From assembly GCA_008682415.1 (NCBI GenBank), contig VANK01000010.1, positions 124,001 through 188,000 on the forward strand: a stretch of 64,000 bases of DNA, written 5' to 3'. The notes below the pieces were generated by a model. That model saw only the letters and a program-made list of their open reading frames with translations. It did no database searches and was not told the origin of the DNA. Both the position numbers and the translations under genes were made by a program. Positions within the stretch are counted from its first letter, which is position 1. Every line of letters starts with the position of its first letter. Below are positions 24,084-32,790 of this stretch, piece by piece. The DNA comes from Acidobacteria bacterium AB60 (GTDB lineage: Bacteria; Acidobacteriota; Terriglobia; Terriglobales; Acidobacteriaceae).

Positions 24084-24917
24084 TCAAGCAAACCAGCAAA
24101 GTTCGCCGGGCGGTGGTTGGGCCTCGATGGGCATACCGGGCAGGATGCTTTTGAGCCAGCCTGTCAGCTCGACGGCGCCGGGGTAGTCGGATTTTTCGTA
24201 ACCAACCTGCACGAGACTGATATTGCGACCGGCAGTGATGGCGTCGCGGATATAGGTGGTGCAATGGTCGACCTCTGGAGTTGCGCCGGTCAGGATGCAA
24301 TCGACCGCGGGGTCTTGCAGGGCATGACTCAGCACGAGGGTTGGGTAGGAGAATCCGTGGATGACGGCGACGCGCTTGATGGATCGCGTGGGTTCGCCGA
24401 CCATGCGCAGGTTCCTGGCCGCGAGACGAGCGGAGACGAAGTGTGCAAGCTCCTCGAGAGTGGTTGCTGGGATGTTGCAGCAGGCGGTGGTCCACTGATC
24501 GCCGGGCTCTGCTGCTTGCGGTTCCCAGCCAAGCTTTCGGGCCAGTGCCGCAGAAAACCACTTTGGCCTTGCGGTGTCCCAGAGGGCGGCGAGGCGAATG
24601 ATGAGGAGACGGTGGTCCTGGATGAACTGCCGCTTGGCTTGCAGAACGGGATCATCGCGGAGGGCCTCGGCCAGTCCCACGGCCAGGTACTCACCGAAGA
24701 GATAGTAGGGATGCTCGCGGCACAGGATGCAGTTCTTGCCGGCGGAGACGGCGAGGCGGAGGGTCTCAACCGAAGGCTCGTTGGCTACAAGAATCCCGGT
24801 GACGGTGTCCTCATCTCCGCCTGTGAGGATGCCTTCATCCATGGCGTCGGGGTGTCGCTCGCCCAGGGCGGAGTGGATTCTGTTGACCAATTCCCAGGTT
24901 GTCATGGTGGGCAACAT
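24084..24917 (-). CDS. Nif3-like protein, degenerate metal site
   Basis: A 277-residue paralogue of the downstream gene. The same fold signature is seen (VTGILVANEPSVETLRLAVSAG; DCILTGATPEVDHCTTYIRDAITAG), but the ligand positions differ: the SH(H/E) motif reads CREHP, the HxxxD region reads LAALWD, and the C-terminal His-x3-Glu reads Tyr-x3-Asp (GYEKSD). No signal peptide is seen, unlike its partner. It may have lost catalysis or use other residues. ATG 24917 follows GGAGGG; a promoter lies at 24947-24976. First gene of a probable two-gene operon. Confidence 0.72.
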   Translation of the reverse strand: MLPTMTTWELVNRIHSALGERHPDAMDEGILTGGDEDTVTGILVANEPSVETLRLAVSAGKNCILCREHPYYLFGEYLAVGLAEALRDDPVLQAKRQFIQDHRLLIIRLAALWDTARPKWFSAALARKLGWEPQAAEPGDQWTTACCNIPATTLEELAHFVSARLAARNLRMVGEPTRSIKRVAVIHGFSYPTLVLSHALQDPAVDCILTGATPEVDHCTTYIRDAITAGRNISLVQVGYEKSDYPGAVELTGWLKSILPGMPIEAQPPPGELCWFA

Positions 24918-24946
24918 CGGAATCCCTCCGGCATTCGTGTCAGTGC

Positions 24947-24976
24947 ATAATCACACCCACGCGTATGATTTGTCAA
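24947..24976 (-). promoter_or_regulatory. Promoter of the Nif3-like pair
   Basis: Minus strand: perfect -35 TTGACA (24971-24976), 18-base spacer, -10 GATTAT (24947-24952), 30 bases upstream of the start codon at 24917. Confidence 0.5.
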
Positions 24977-25032
24977 AGCGAGAGGCCGATCGACGGCGGC
25001 TTTCTTAACCCGTTATGCCGCATTTTCCTTTG

Positions 25033-25047
25033 GACATTCCAAATGTC
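25033..25047. promoter_or_regulatory. Candidate PadR operator, module 3
   Basis: Perfect inverted repeat GACATT-CCA-AATGTC, 38 bases upstream of the PadR GTG. It overlaps a -35-like TTGGAC on the plus strand. PadR-type repressors often bind ATGT/ACAT-containing dyads. Confidence 0.5.
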
Positions 25048-25085
25048 TCGTGGTAGGTTCTTTGCAATGACCAAAGGAGCAATTT

Positions 25086-25430
25086 GTGTGCGCTGAAAAG
25101 TCAGAAGTTCTGCAAGGCACGCTCGACATGATGATTTTGAAGACCCTCCACGCGCTCGGTCCGTTGCACGGATTCGGGATCGCGCGCCGCATCGAGCAGG
25201 TGAGCGAGGATGTTCTCACGCTGAATGAGGGGACGGTGTACACGTCGCTTCTGAGACTGCAACAACAGGGATGGATTGAATCGGAGTGGGGCGCGTCGGA
25301 GAACAATCGCAGGGCGAGGTTCTATTCGATCACGAGGCAAGGGCGGAAGCAGCTTACGGTTGAGACCGAAAACTGGGAGCGCATCTCAGGCGTGATCGGC
25401 CGTGTCCTGCGCATGGAGCCGGAGAAGTAG
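25086..25430 (+). CDS. PadR-family transcriptional regulator (module 3)
   Basis: A 114-residue PadR protein, close in sequence to the module 1 regulator: VLQGTLDMMILKTLHALGPLHGFGIARRIEQVSED, LNEGTVYTSLLRLQQQGWIESEW and ENNRRARFYSIT. The GTG start follows AAAGGAG. It ends two bases before the ADOP ATG, so they are co-transcribed and probably co-translated. The candidate operator lies at 25033-25047. Confidence 0.92.
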   Translation: MCAEKSEVLQGTLDMMILKTLHALGPLHGFGIARRIEQVSEDVLTLNEGTVYTSLLRLQQQGWIESEWGASENNRRARFYSITRQGRKQLTVETENWERISGVIGRVLRMEPEK

Positions 25431-25432
25431 CC

Positions 25433-28102
25433 ATGACGGCCGGGCTTTACCGGCTCATCTCTCGAATACGCGGCCTCTTTGGACGGAAAGAGGCGGACGC
25501 GGAGTTTGGCCTGGAGACGGAAGCGCATCTTCAGTTGCTGACGGAGCGGTTCATGCAACGAGGCCTGAACGAGAGGGATGCCTATTTTGCGGCGCGCCGC
25601 CAGTTTGGAAACACGACACTACTACGTCAGAGTCACCGGGAGTCGCGGATGCTATTTTCATTCCCAAACCTCATTCAGGAACTTCGCTACAGCGCGCGCA
25701 TGCTGTTCAAGAGCCCCGGATTCTCAGTGATTGCGGCGCTGACATTGGCTCTGGGGATCGGGTCGACCGCCGCGGTATTCAGTTTGATCCAGGGGGTGCT
25801 GCTCACGCCGCCTCCTTACCAAGAGCCGCGGCAATTGATGCTCCTACCAAGCGCGCGCACGGATGGGAAGAAGATGGACAGCCCGCGCGGCTGGCCCGCT
25901 CAGCAATGGATGGAATGGAGCGAGAAGGCCAGATCGTTTCAGGGCATCGCGGCCTATCAGTGGACCTTCAATTTTCTGATCCGCAATGACGGAAGCCAGT
26001 CGATGCAGGGGATGTTCGTGAGCAGAGACTATTTCCGGTTGCTGGGTCTGAAGACTGTATTGGGGCGCGGCTTTGACGATTCGGATTTTGGTCAGGGTGG
26101 TCACGTGAAGTCGATCCTGATCGGCTATGAGTTCTGGCAGCGTGCTTTGGGTGGCGATAAGGAGATTGTCGGGAAGACGGTGCGCATCAGCCGCTGGGAT
26201 TCTTCGCCAGTCGTGATTGGGGTGATGGAGCCTGGAGTGCGATTCCTTCCGTCGCCGGGAAACGCGAAGGAGCCCAACTACGATGTGAATGCGACGGTGG
26301 ATGTATGGGCGCCGGCGGATCCGGACCCGAAGACTCTGAAGAACCCTGGTTGGGATGTGGTGGGGCGCTTGCGGGAGGGAGCATCACCGCAGCGCGGCCA
26401 ACAGGAGCTGGCGGCGCTTGCCGCGAGGGAGGCGAGTGCCGAGAAAGACTTCGAGGGATTCTCGCCGAAGCTCGAGTCATTGATGGATGAGATGAACCAG
26501 GGCGCCAGGCGGATTTTGCTTCCGCTGCTGGGCGCGTCGGCTCTTGTGCTCCTGATTGCCTGCGGGAACGCCGCGGCTTTATTGCTGGTGCGCGGACTGC
26601 AGCGACAGCAGGAATATGCGGTGCGGATCGCCATGGGCATCGGCCGGATGGGGCTCCTGCGCCAGGTTTTTACGGAGAGTTTGATTCTCGCCATCCTCGG
26701 CGGGGCGTCTGGAGTTGTGCTGGCCATTCTCGCGGTGAGGCTGTTCAAGGTGATTGCCGCGCATGCCGTTCCGCGCCTTGATGGATTAACTCTGGGGTGG
26801 GGAGTCCTGGGGTGGGGAGTGGGATTGGCGATATTTGCGGCGTTTTTGGCGGGAGCGATTCCTGCGCTGCGCGCCTACCGGCTGAATCCGATGGATGTGC
26901 TGAAGGATGCGGGTCCCAAGGGCACGGCAGGGATTGGAGAGAGGCGACTGCTGAGCTCAGTTACGATGCTGCAAACCGCATTGACGCTGGCACTGCTGGT
27001 TGGCGCGGGCCTGTTGATCCGCACCATGGTCAAGATCGCCCAAGTTCCCTCCGGATATAGCATGAGCCGCATTCTGACGATGAGTGTGACTGAGGTGCAG
27101 AGCCGAGATCAATGGATGCCCTTTCACCGGCAGGCATTGGAGCGCGTTGCGGCCATTCCCGGCGTGCAGTATGCGGCGTTTGCCTGGGGAGTACCGCTGA
27201 CGGGAAACAACTGGCCGGTAGCCATCGACATCGAGGGTCAGCCGCCGCCGTCGCGCGAGAGCGACAAGATCGCTTTGCCGCTTCGCGCGGCCACCCCCGA
27301 CTATTTCAAGCTGATGGGCATGGAGCTGATTGATGGAAGGGAGTTTCGGGAGACCGACGACGGCAAAGCGCCGGATGTGGCTATCGTCAACGAGGCATTT
27401 ACGCGCCGCTTCTTCCCAAACCGCAACGCAGTTGGTCGAAAGCTCTGGTTTGGGAGCCGGGACAAGCCAGGCATCCAGATTGTGGGCGAGATTGCGAATG
27501 GGCGGACCGATGATCTGACGCAGGAGCCAATCCCCGAGGTCTACTTTCCCCTGTGGCAGGCCCAGGCGTTCTCGAAGCATCTGGTGGTGCGGACGGCGGC
27601 GGACCCGCGCACGGTAGTGCCTGCCGTGGAGCGCGCATTGAAATCCGTGGATCCGACTGCTGCAATCGAGGGCGTGAAGACGCTGGAACAGATCCGAGAC
27701 GATTCCCTGGCCTCGCGTACTTTTGCCATGCATCTTTTGACGGGATTCTCGCTGGTCGGAAGCCTGCTGACGCTCGTGGGAATCTATGGAGTGATTTCCC
27801 TCTCCGTGGCGTCCCGGCGCCGGGAGCTTGCGATTCGCAGCGCGGTGGGTGCTCAGCAAGACGACATTCGCCGATTGATCTTCACAGAGGGATTTCGCCT
27901 GATTGCGGGAGGTGTGCTCGCCGGAATCGTGCTGGCAGTGATTGTGTCGCGCGTCTTGCGATCCTTCCTCTTCGGCGTGCAACCGGATGATCCCATGACA
28001 TTCCTGCTTGTGGCAGCGATGTTCGTGGGAGTCGGGTTGCTTGCGTGCTGGGCGCCGGTGCGGCGCGCAGGGAAGGTCAATCCTCTGGAGGCGCTCCGGT
28101 AG
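25433..28102 (+). CDS. ADOP-type duplicated MacB/FtsX permease (module 3)
   Basis: An 889-residue ADOP: prefix domain with EAHLQLLTERFMQRGLNERDAYFAARRQFG (residues ~22-60), KSPGFSVIAALTLALGIGSTAAVF, two periplasmic MacB-like cores and two FtsX blocks (ALVLLIACGNAAALLLVRGLQRQQEYAVR near 365; GSLLTLVGIYGVISLSVASRRRELAIR near 775). It ends APVRRAGKVNPLEALR. No ATPase partner is adjacent. Expected to act in the inner membrane, like the MacB or LolCDE permeases, after pairing with an unlinked ATPase (inference). Confidence 0.9.
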   Translation: MTAGLYRLISRIRGLFGRKEADAEFGLETEAHLQLLTERFMQRGLNERDAYFAARRQFGNTTLLRQSHRESRMLFSFPNLIQELRYSARMLFKSPGFSVIAALTLALGIGSTAAVFSLIQGVLLTPPPYQEPRQLMLLPSARTDGKKMDSPRGWPAQQWMEWSEKARSFQGIAAYQWTFNFLIRNDGSQSMQGMFVSRDYFRLLGLKTVLGRGFDDSDFGQGGHVKSILIGYEFWQRALGGDKEIVGKTVRISRWDSSPVVIGVMEPGVRFLPSPGNAKEPNYDVNATVDVWAPADPDPKTLKNPGWDVVGRLREGASPQRGQQELAALAAREASAEKDFEGFSPKLESLMDEMNQGARRILLPLLGASALVLLIACGNAAALLLVRGLQRQQEYAVRIAMGIGRMGLLRQVFTESLILAILGGASGVVLAILAVRLFKVIAAHAVPRLDGLTLGWGVLGWGVGLAIFAAFLAGAIPALRAYRLNPMDVLKDAGPKGTAGIGERRLLSSVTMLQTALTLALLVGAGLLIRTMVKIAQVPSGYSMSRILTMSVTEVQSRDQWMPFHRQALERVAAIPGVQYAAFAWGVPLTGNNWPVAIDIEGQPPPSRESDKIALPLRAATPDYFKLMGMELIDGREFRETDDGKAPDVAIVNEAFTRRFFPNRNAVGRKLWFGSRDKPGIQIVGEIANGRTDDLTQEPIPEVYFPLWQAQAFSKHLVVRTAADPRTVVPAVERALKSVDPTAAIEGVKTLEQIRDDSLASRTFAMHLLTGFSLVGSLLTLVGIYGVISLSVASRRRELAIRSAVGAQQDDIRRLIFTEGFRLIAGGVLAGIVLAVIVSRVLRSFLFGVQPDDPMTFLLVAAMFVGVGLLACWAPVRRAGKVNPLEALR

Positions 28103-28192
28103 CAGGATTAGCGTGTGAATGGCCGGTTTGAAGGGCGTTTGCAAGGAGATCGCGCCAACAAAGACCACACCTCAGGGGATCGAGGAGAAGAT

Positions 28193-28497
28193 ATGCCTGT
28201 GATCGCCACTGTTGGGGCCGGTCCGCAGATGGAACTTGCGATTGCGAGGCTGTTTGGTGAGCTGGGGTGCCATGTCGCTCTGATATGGCGCCATCCCGGA
28301 AAGCAGGATCCGCAGATTGCCGCGCTGGCAGGAGAGGCATCCAGGCGGCGGCATTTCGGCGAGATGTCCTGGATCGCGCAACGATCATCTCGGCGCTGGG
28401 AGAGGTGAAGCAGCGGCTGGGACCGGTGGACGTGCTCGAGTATCCCCGGCAGATCCGGGACGAGGTGGAGAGGGTTTTCACGGTAGAGCACGCGTGA
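28193..28497 (+). pseudogene. Truncated, frameshifted SDR-family oxidoreductase remnant
   Basis: From ATG 28193 (preceded by GAGGAG) the frame reads VIATVGAGPQMELAIARLFGELGCHVALI, a Rossmann beta-alpha-beta. The SDR reading then continues in another frame as AAAFRRDVLDRATIISALGEVKQRLGPVDVLEY up to about 28475, so a frameshift lies near 28325-28350. The catalytic Ser/Tyr/Lys region and C-terminal half are missing. The glycine motif GAGPQMEL is also altered from the GAGPGLGLA type. This is a decayed gene in the gap after ADOP module 3. Confidence 0.7.
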
Positions 28498-28545
28498 GGC
28501 GAATGGTGACAGGGGCAGCAATGGATCGCTGCGGATCTCTGCGAT

Positions 28546-30144
28546 CTATGGACCTGTCGAAAGCAGTCCGTAGACGTCAACCTCGTGTTTCGCGCCGATG
28601 TAGACATGTCCGTTGACGACGGTGGGTATGTTGAAGCGGAGAGCGAGGCCAGCGTGGTCGCGCCGGGCATTCTGCTGGCTGTTGTAGAGCTCGTGAGCAA
28701 CGTTCGAAGCATCCACAGCGTGGAGCACCGCAGTGCGATCGGGCGAGTTCCATCCCTTGGAACTGACGACCCACACGATGCCGTCTTTGCTGCCGTTGGC
28801 TGAGACGGCGGGTGTTGCGGCGTGATCGCGCAGAGAGAAGGTGGCGGCTGCCTTGAAGACCAGCTTCCCGCCAACGAGTCTGTATTCCTGCAGGCGATCT
28901 CCTTCGTTCAGCAAGTAGACATGCTGATTCCAGTAGGCGACGGCTCCGAAGATTCCTCCGTTGGTTGAGATGGTCTGGACGGCGTTTTTGTCGCTGCCCG
29001 GATCGAAGTGCCCCATGTGGTCTCGATCGATGACGTAGAGGAGCGGAGCTTTTCCGCCAATGATGGCGAGATGGCGATGCGGGCCGGGCTGGTCGGGAAG
29101 AAGCACGGGTCCACCGGAGCCCAAGTCGCTGTCGGTGCTATTGAGGTGCTGCTGGTTGGACGGGGTGAAGTAGTCTCTTACGGCCAGCCCCGCGTTCTCC
29201 ATGTGGAGCTTCAGGAGCGTGTCGCCGTAGTCGTGCCCGCCCTGGGCGGCATCGAAGCGTCCATTTCCGGTGGCTGCGTAGACGTTTCCGTCGGCGTCGG
29301 CGGCGATGCCGGTGTCACTCGCCCATATTCCTCCGTCATCGGCGTCCGGAGAAACATTGAACACCGCTTTTTGTTTCAGGGTTCGCGCATCGTAGGCCAT
29401 GATCCAGCCGTGGTAGGGGTCGACATCGCAGGAAGACGCCCAGGAGAGATACACGAGGCCGTTGGAGAGCAACAGAGCGGCGCGAGGATTCTCTCGCAAG
29501 GCATCGAACGCCAGCTTGCCACCAGTGCTTCCATCGCCGCGACCATTCACCGACGCTTTGATCTCGACCGGGCCGCCGAATTTTTCGACGCCGTTGGTGA
29601 TCGCGAGAGCATGCAACTGCTGGCGATATTCGTTGGTCGCGATCAGGCGGCTGTTCTTGGTTCGAGCCAGCACAAAGAGGGTGCCGGTCCTGAGATCGAT
29701 GACAGGGGTTGAGGTGATACCCACTTCGGGGCGGATGAAGAAGCAGTTGACGTCATTTTCGGTGAGGGTAGTTGTGCCAGGAGGCCGGAGACTTACGCGC
29801 CAAAGCGGAGTGGAGGGGGTTCCGTAGGCATCGAAGGCATAGACGCTGTCATGTTCTGTGGCGATATAGAGAACGTCGTGTTTCCCCTGGCCGGGGATAT
29901 CGACTCCGGGGACAAACAGGGGCTGCGCATACACGTCTCCATCGACTTTGAGAGAGAACAGCTTGCCGAACTGTTGGGCATTGACATTTTGCGGGGAGAG
30001 TGTGACCTCGTGGAGATAGGCTCCCGTCCGCGCATTGTCCACCTGCGCCGTGGGGATCTGCGCCGGCGCGCCGACGGAGATACCGCAACAGAGGATCGCT
30101 CCGAAGGAAGTCAACCAGGCAGGGGGAAGCACGCGGATGCGCAT
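28546..30144 (-). CDS. Exported PQQ-like beta-propeller protein
   Basis: A 532-residue protein with signal peptide (LPPAWLTSFGAILCCGISVGAPAQ) and repeated propeller blades: DVLYIATEHDSVYAFDAYG, GLVYLSWASSC, GNVYAATGNGRFD and VVNGHVYIGAKHEVDVYGL. These are WD/PQQ-enzyme-type repeats (pyrrolo-quinoline quinone repeat superfamily). No PQQ-dehydrogenase catalytic motif was recognised, so it may be a binding or scaffold protein. The mature start has DNARTGAYLHE, typical of acidobacterial secreted propellers. The start at 30144 gives the best signal peptide; the frame opens at 30165. Confidence 0.78.
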   Translation of the reverse strand: MRIRVLPPAWLTSFGAILCCGISVGAPAQIPTAQVDNARTGAYLHEVTLSPQNVNAQQFGKLFSLKVDGDVYAQPLFVPGVDIPGQGKHDVLYIATEHDSVYAFDAYGTPSTPLWRVSLRPPGTTTLTENDVNCFFIRPEVGITSTPVIDLRTGTLFVLARTKNSRLIATNEYRQQLHALAITNGVEKFGGPVEIKASVNGRGDGSTGGKLAFDALRENPRAALLLSNGLVYLSWASSCDVDPYHGWIMAYDARTLKQKAVFNVSPDADDGGIWASDTGIAADADGNVYAATGNGRFDAAQGGHDYGDTLLKLHMENAGLAVRDYFTPSNQQHLNSTDSDLGSGGPVLLPDQPGPHRHLAIIGGKAPLLYVIDRDHMGHFDPGSDKNAVQTISTNGGIFGAVAYWNQHVYLLNEGDRLQEYRLVGGKLVFKAAATFSLRDHAATPAVSANGSKDGIVWVVSSKGWNSPDRTAVLHAVDASNVAHELYNSQQNARRDHAGLALRFNIPTVVNGHVYIGAKHEVDVYGLLSTGP

Positions 30145-30281
30145 CGCATTCTCCATCCAAAGCAACCCTACCTATGTAGCATTCGAGATAGGTAAAGTCA
30201 ACAGAATTGTGAAGGCGGCGCGAGTTCTAGATTGCAGCGCGCCCCGGGGAGCGCGCGCATTGTTGCTGTGGCAGACAGAGT

Positions 30282-31475
30282 TTAGCGGAAGATTTTAGCG
30301 GCGAATTCGTTGAGGTAGTCGCGCCAGTTGTTCCAGGCGTGGAAGCCTCCCGTCTCATGCACTTCCGTCTTGATGCCGGAGTGGTTGAGCAGGGCGACGG
30401 TGGCGTTGGAATTTTGCAGGGCGATGTCGTACTTGCCGGCGGCGACCCAATAGAGCTTGAAGGGCTTGCCGGAAGAACGGTATTGGGCCAGATCAGTGTC
30501 GTCTTCTTCTTTCTGGTTGGCCGGGAACCATCCGGAGCTGAAGATGCCGACCCAGGCAAACTCGGCGGAGTTGTCGAGGGAGATGTTGAGGGCCTGAAGT
30601 CCGCCCATGGAGAGGCCGGCGATGGCGCGGTGGTCGCGGTCGGCGAGGGTGCGGTAGTGGGCGTCGATGTAGGGAAGGATTACTTTGACGACGTCGTCGT
30701 TGAAGGCGTCGTGTCCCATGCGCACGCCGGGGGTGAGGCGAAAGCTGGTGGAGATATGGCCGGCGGGCATGACGACGATCATCGGGAGGGCCTTGCCGGC
30801 GGCGATGGCGTTGTCGAGGATGGCGCCGGCGCGGCCGACGGTGGGCCAGGAGTCGTCGCTATCGCCGCCGCCGTGGAAGAGGTAGAGGACGGGAAGGCGC
30901 GATGTTCCGGCTTCGTAGCCGGGAGGCGTGTAGACGTGCATGCGGCGGAGGCCGCCGGTGGCGCTGGAGTTGTAGTAGACGGTGGCGATGGCGCCGTGAG
31001 GGATGGTGGGGGAGTACTCCGTGAAGGACGAACCCGGCACTTCATAGAGGCTGCGTGACGCGGTGAGCGACTGGGAGGTGAGCGGGTTGCGCGGGTCGGT
31101 AGTGGCCACGCCGTCGACCACGAAGTTGTAACGGTACGTTCCGGGGGTGATGGGGCCGATGGTGGTTTCCCAGACTCCCTTTTCGCCTTTGTTCATCGGA
31201 AAGCCGCCGTAGGTGGGCGCGAGCTGCTCGGGGGTTATGCCGGGAGTGGCTTCCGGGCCTTCCGCCTGGAGCTTGACGCTGGCGGCCTCGGGAGCCCAGA
31301 GGCGGAAGATGACGCGGTGGTCGGTCTGGACCTCGACCGAGGTGATGTTGCTGTCGGGATTCGGGGCGGGCATGGGCGGACGCGGCGGCGGAGGGGCGGG
31401 CGAATTGGCCTGGGGCGAGGCGGACGCGGCGCAAAGCATGATCAAGACAGAGGCCGAGAGAAGGGATTTCGTCAT
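30282..31475 (-). CDS. Exported CE1-type esterase with N-terminal E-set/CBM48-like domain
   Basis: A 397-residue secreted enzyme. Signal peptide residues 1-23, Pro-rich linker, then an E-set/CBM48-like domain (VIFRLWAPEAASVKL to GTYRYNFVVDG, ~50-125), then an esterase D-like alpha/beta hydrolase. Candidate triad: Ser289 (GLSMGG), Asp350 and His379 (GFHAWNNW); oxyanion region YLFHGGG. This architecture is typical of xylan acetyl or feruloyl esterases of family CE1 acting on plant polymers, and also of enterochelin esterase-like proteins. ATG 31475 follows AGGAG; the longer frame is rejected. It lies 62 bases downstream of the amidohydrolase on the same strand. Confidence 0.87.
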   Translation of the reverse strand: MTKSLLSASVLIMLCAASASPQANSPAPPPPRPPMPAPNPDSNITSVEVQTDHRVIFRLWAPEAASVKLQAEGPEATPGITPEQLAPTYGGFPMNKGEKGVWETTIGPITPGTYRYNFVVDGVATTDPRNPLTSQSLTASRSLYEVPGSSFTEYSPTIPHGAIATVYYNSSATGGLRRMHVYTPPGYEAGTSRLPVLYLFHGGGDSDDSWPTVGRAGAILDNAIAAGKALPMIVVMPAGHISTSFRLTPGVRMGHDAFNDDVVKVILPYIDAHYRTLADRDHRAIAGLSMGGLQALNISLDNSAEFAWVGIFSSGWFPANQKEEDDTDLAQYRSSGKPFKLYWVAAGKYDIALQNSNATVALLNHSGIKTEVHETGGFHAWNNWRDYLNEFAAKIFR

Positions 31476-31537
31476 AGCGGTACTCCTGGGGATGTTCCCC
31501 GTTGCGAGGCGCGGGGCGGAACTGTTGTGCGACGGAT

Positions 31538-32617
31538 TCACGTTTTGGCAACGGGGCGATCGAGATGAAGGATGCGGGTGGCGTTGGCGGAGGCGACCTG
31601 CGTGCGTTCGGCTTGGGTAAGGGGAGCGGACTCGAGAAAGCGGGCTGCGAGGTCGGTTTTTTCGAAGGGGTAATCGATAGAGAACATGACGTTCTCCGCA
31701 CCCATGGCATCAAGACAACAGCGCAGCGATTGATTCGAGCACATGCCGGACGTGGTGACGGCGATGTTTCGCCGGATGTAGAAGGAGGGCGGATTGGGAA
31801 GCGTGCGGCCGCCACGATTGCAGACCAACCAGCGGCTGTCAAAGCGCCATAGACTGAAGGGCAGAGTCTCACCGCCGTGGCCGAGGATGAGGCGCGCCTT
31901 GGGGTAGCGCTCGAAGACGCCTTCGAAGACGAGGCGCAGCGCGTGGGTGGCGGTTTCGAAGGCCCAGCTGCATACCGGGCCCCATAACTCAGAGTGGCCG
32001 GAGTAGGCGGCGGGGTGATCGACGGGGTTGGCCGGATGGAGATAGACCGGGGCTTCGAGAGCGGCGACGCGCTCCCAGAACACGGAGTACTTGTCGAGGT
32101 CGAGATATTCGCCGTTTGTCTGGCCGTTGATGAGGGCGCCCTGGAAGCCGAGGTGGCGGACGCAGCGCTCGAGCTCGTCGGCTGCCGCTGCGGGATTCTG
32201 CAGGGCGAGGTGCGCGAATCCGCCGTATCGCGTTGGCCGTTTTTGAATTTCGGCGGCGAGAAAGTCGTTGACGGAACGCGCCCGCCGTTGGGCGAGGGCC
32301 GGATCTTTTTCAACCTGCACGCCAGGGCCAGCGAGAGAGAGCACGACGAAATCGATCCGGTTCTCGTCCATGGCGGCCAAGCGCCGTTCGCCGAAGTCCA
32401 TCAGCGCGTCTGGCGCGAGTTTAGCGATTTCGGCGTTGATGTTGGGGTAGGTTTCGGCGAAGTAGTCCAGGAACTCGGGGACCATGAAGTGCTCTTCCAT
32501 GGCGATTTTGCCGAGGGGCTGGGGCGGCGTGTCCGATTCGAAGGAGGAAGCGGGAGCGGGCAGGGCCGTCGCGGCTCCGGCGAGCGTCGCACCGCGCAAG
32601 AAGTCTCGCCGCTGCAT
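31538..32617 (-). CDS. Tat-exported amidohydrolase / decarboxylase (gamma-resorcylate decarboxylase-like)
   Basis: A protein of about 359 residues with a Tat signal (RRDFLRGATLAG) and an ACMSD/resorcylate-type amidohydrolase-2 fold. Candidate metal ligands: Glu42 (EEHF), His194 (YLHP), His247 (GHGGE) and Asp315 (SIDYPF). Relatives remove CO2 from aromatic acids (2,6-dihydroxybenzoate, ACMS) or hydrolyse ring products. ATG 32617 has GGAG at 8 bases, better than the ATG at 32623. Paired with the CE1 esterase it suggests handling of plant phenolic esters outside the cytoplasm (inference). Confidence 0.83.
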   Translation of the reverse strand: MQRRDFLRGATLAGAATALPAPASSFESDTPPQPLGKIAMEEHFMVPEFLDYFAETYPNINAEIAKLAPDALMDFGERRLAAMDENRIDFVVLSLAGPGVQVEKDPALAQRRARSVNDFLAAEIQKRPTRYGGFAHLALQNPAAAADELERCVRHLGFQGALINGQTNGEYLDLDKYSVFWERVAALEAPVYLHPANPVDHPAAYSGHSELWGPVCSWAFETATHALRLVFEGVFERYPKARLILGHGGETLPFSLWRFDSRWLVCNRGGRTLPNPPSFYIRRNIAVTTSGMCSNQSLRCCLDAMGAENVMFSIDYPFEKTDLAARFLESAPLTQAERTQVASANATRILHLDRPVAKT

Positions 32618-32790
32618 GGGCATGTCTCCAATCAGTGATGGCTGACGAGGTGCCTCCGAATTGTATCTCAGGAAAAACGGATCGTCAGGCCAGCGCTGGC
32701 GGCTCTCGTGCGGTCGATGGTTCCTTCGCTTGCGGTGGAGATCGCGCTGAGCGATTGTCTCGGGAAGGAGGGTTTGCTAGTTTGGCGTAG

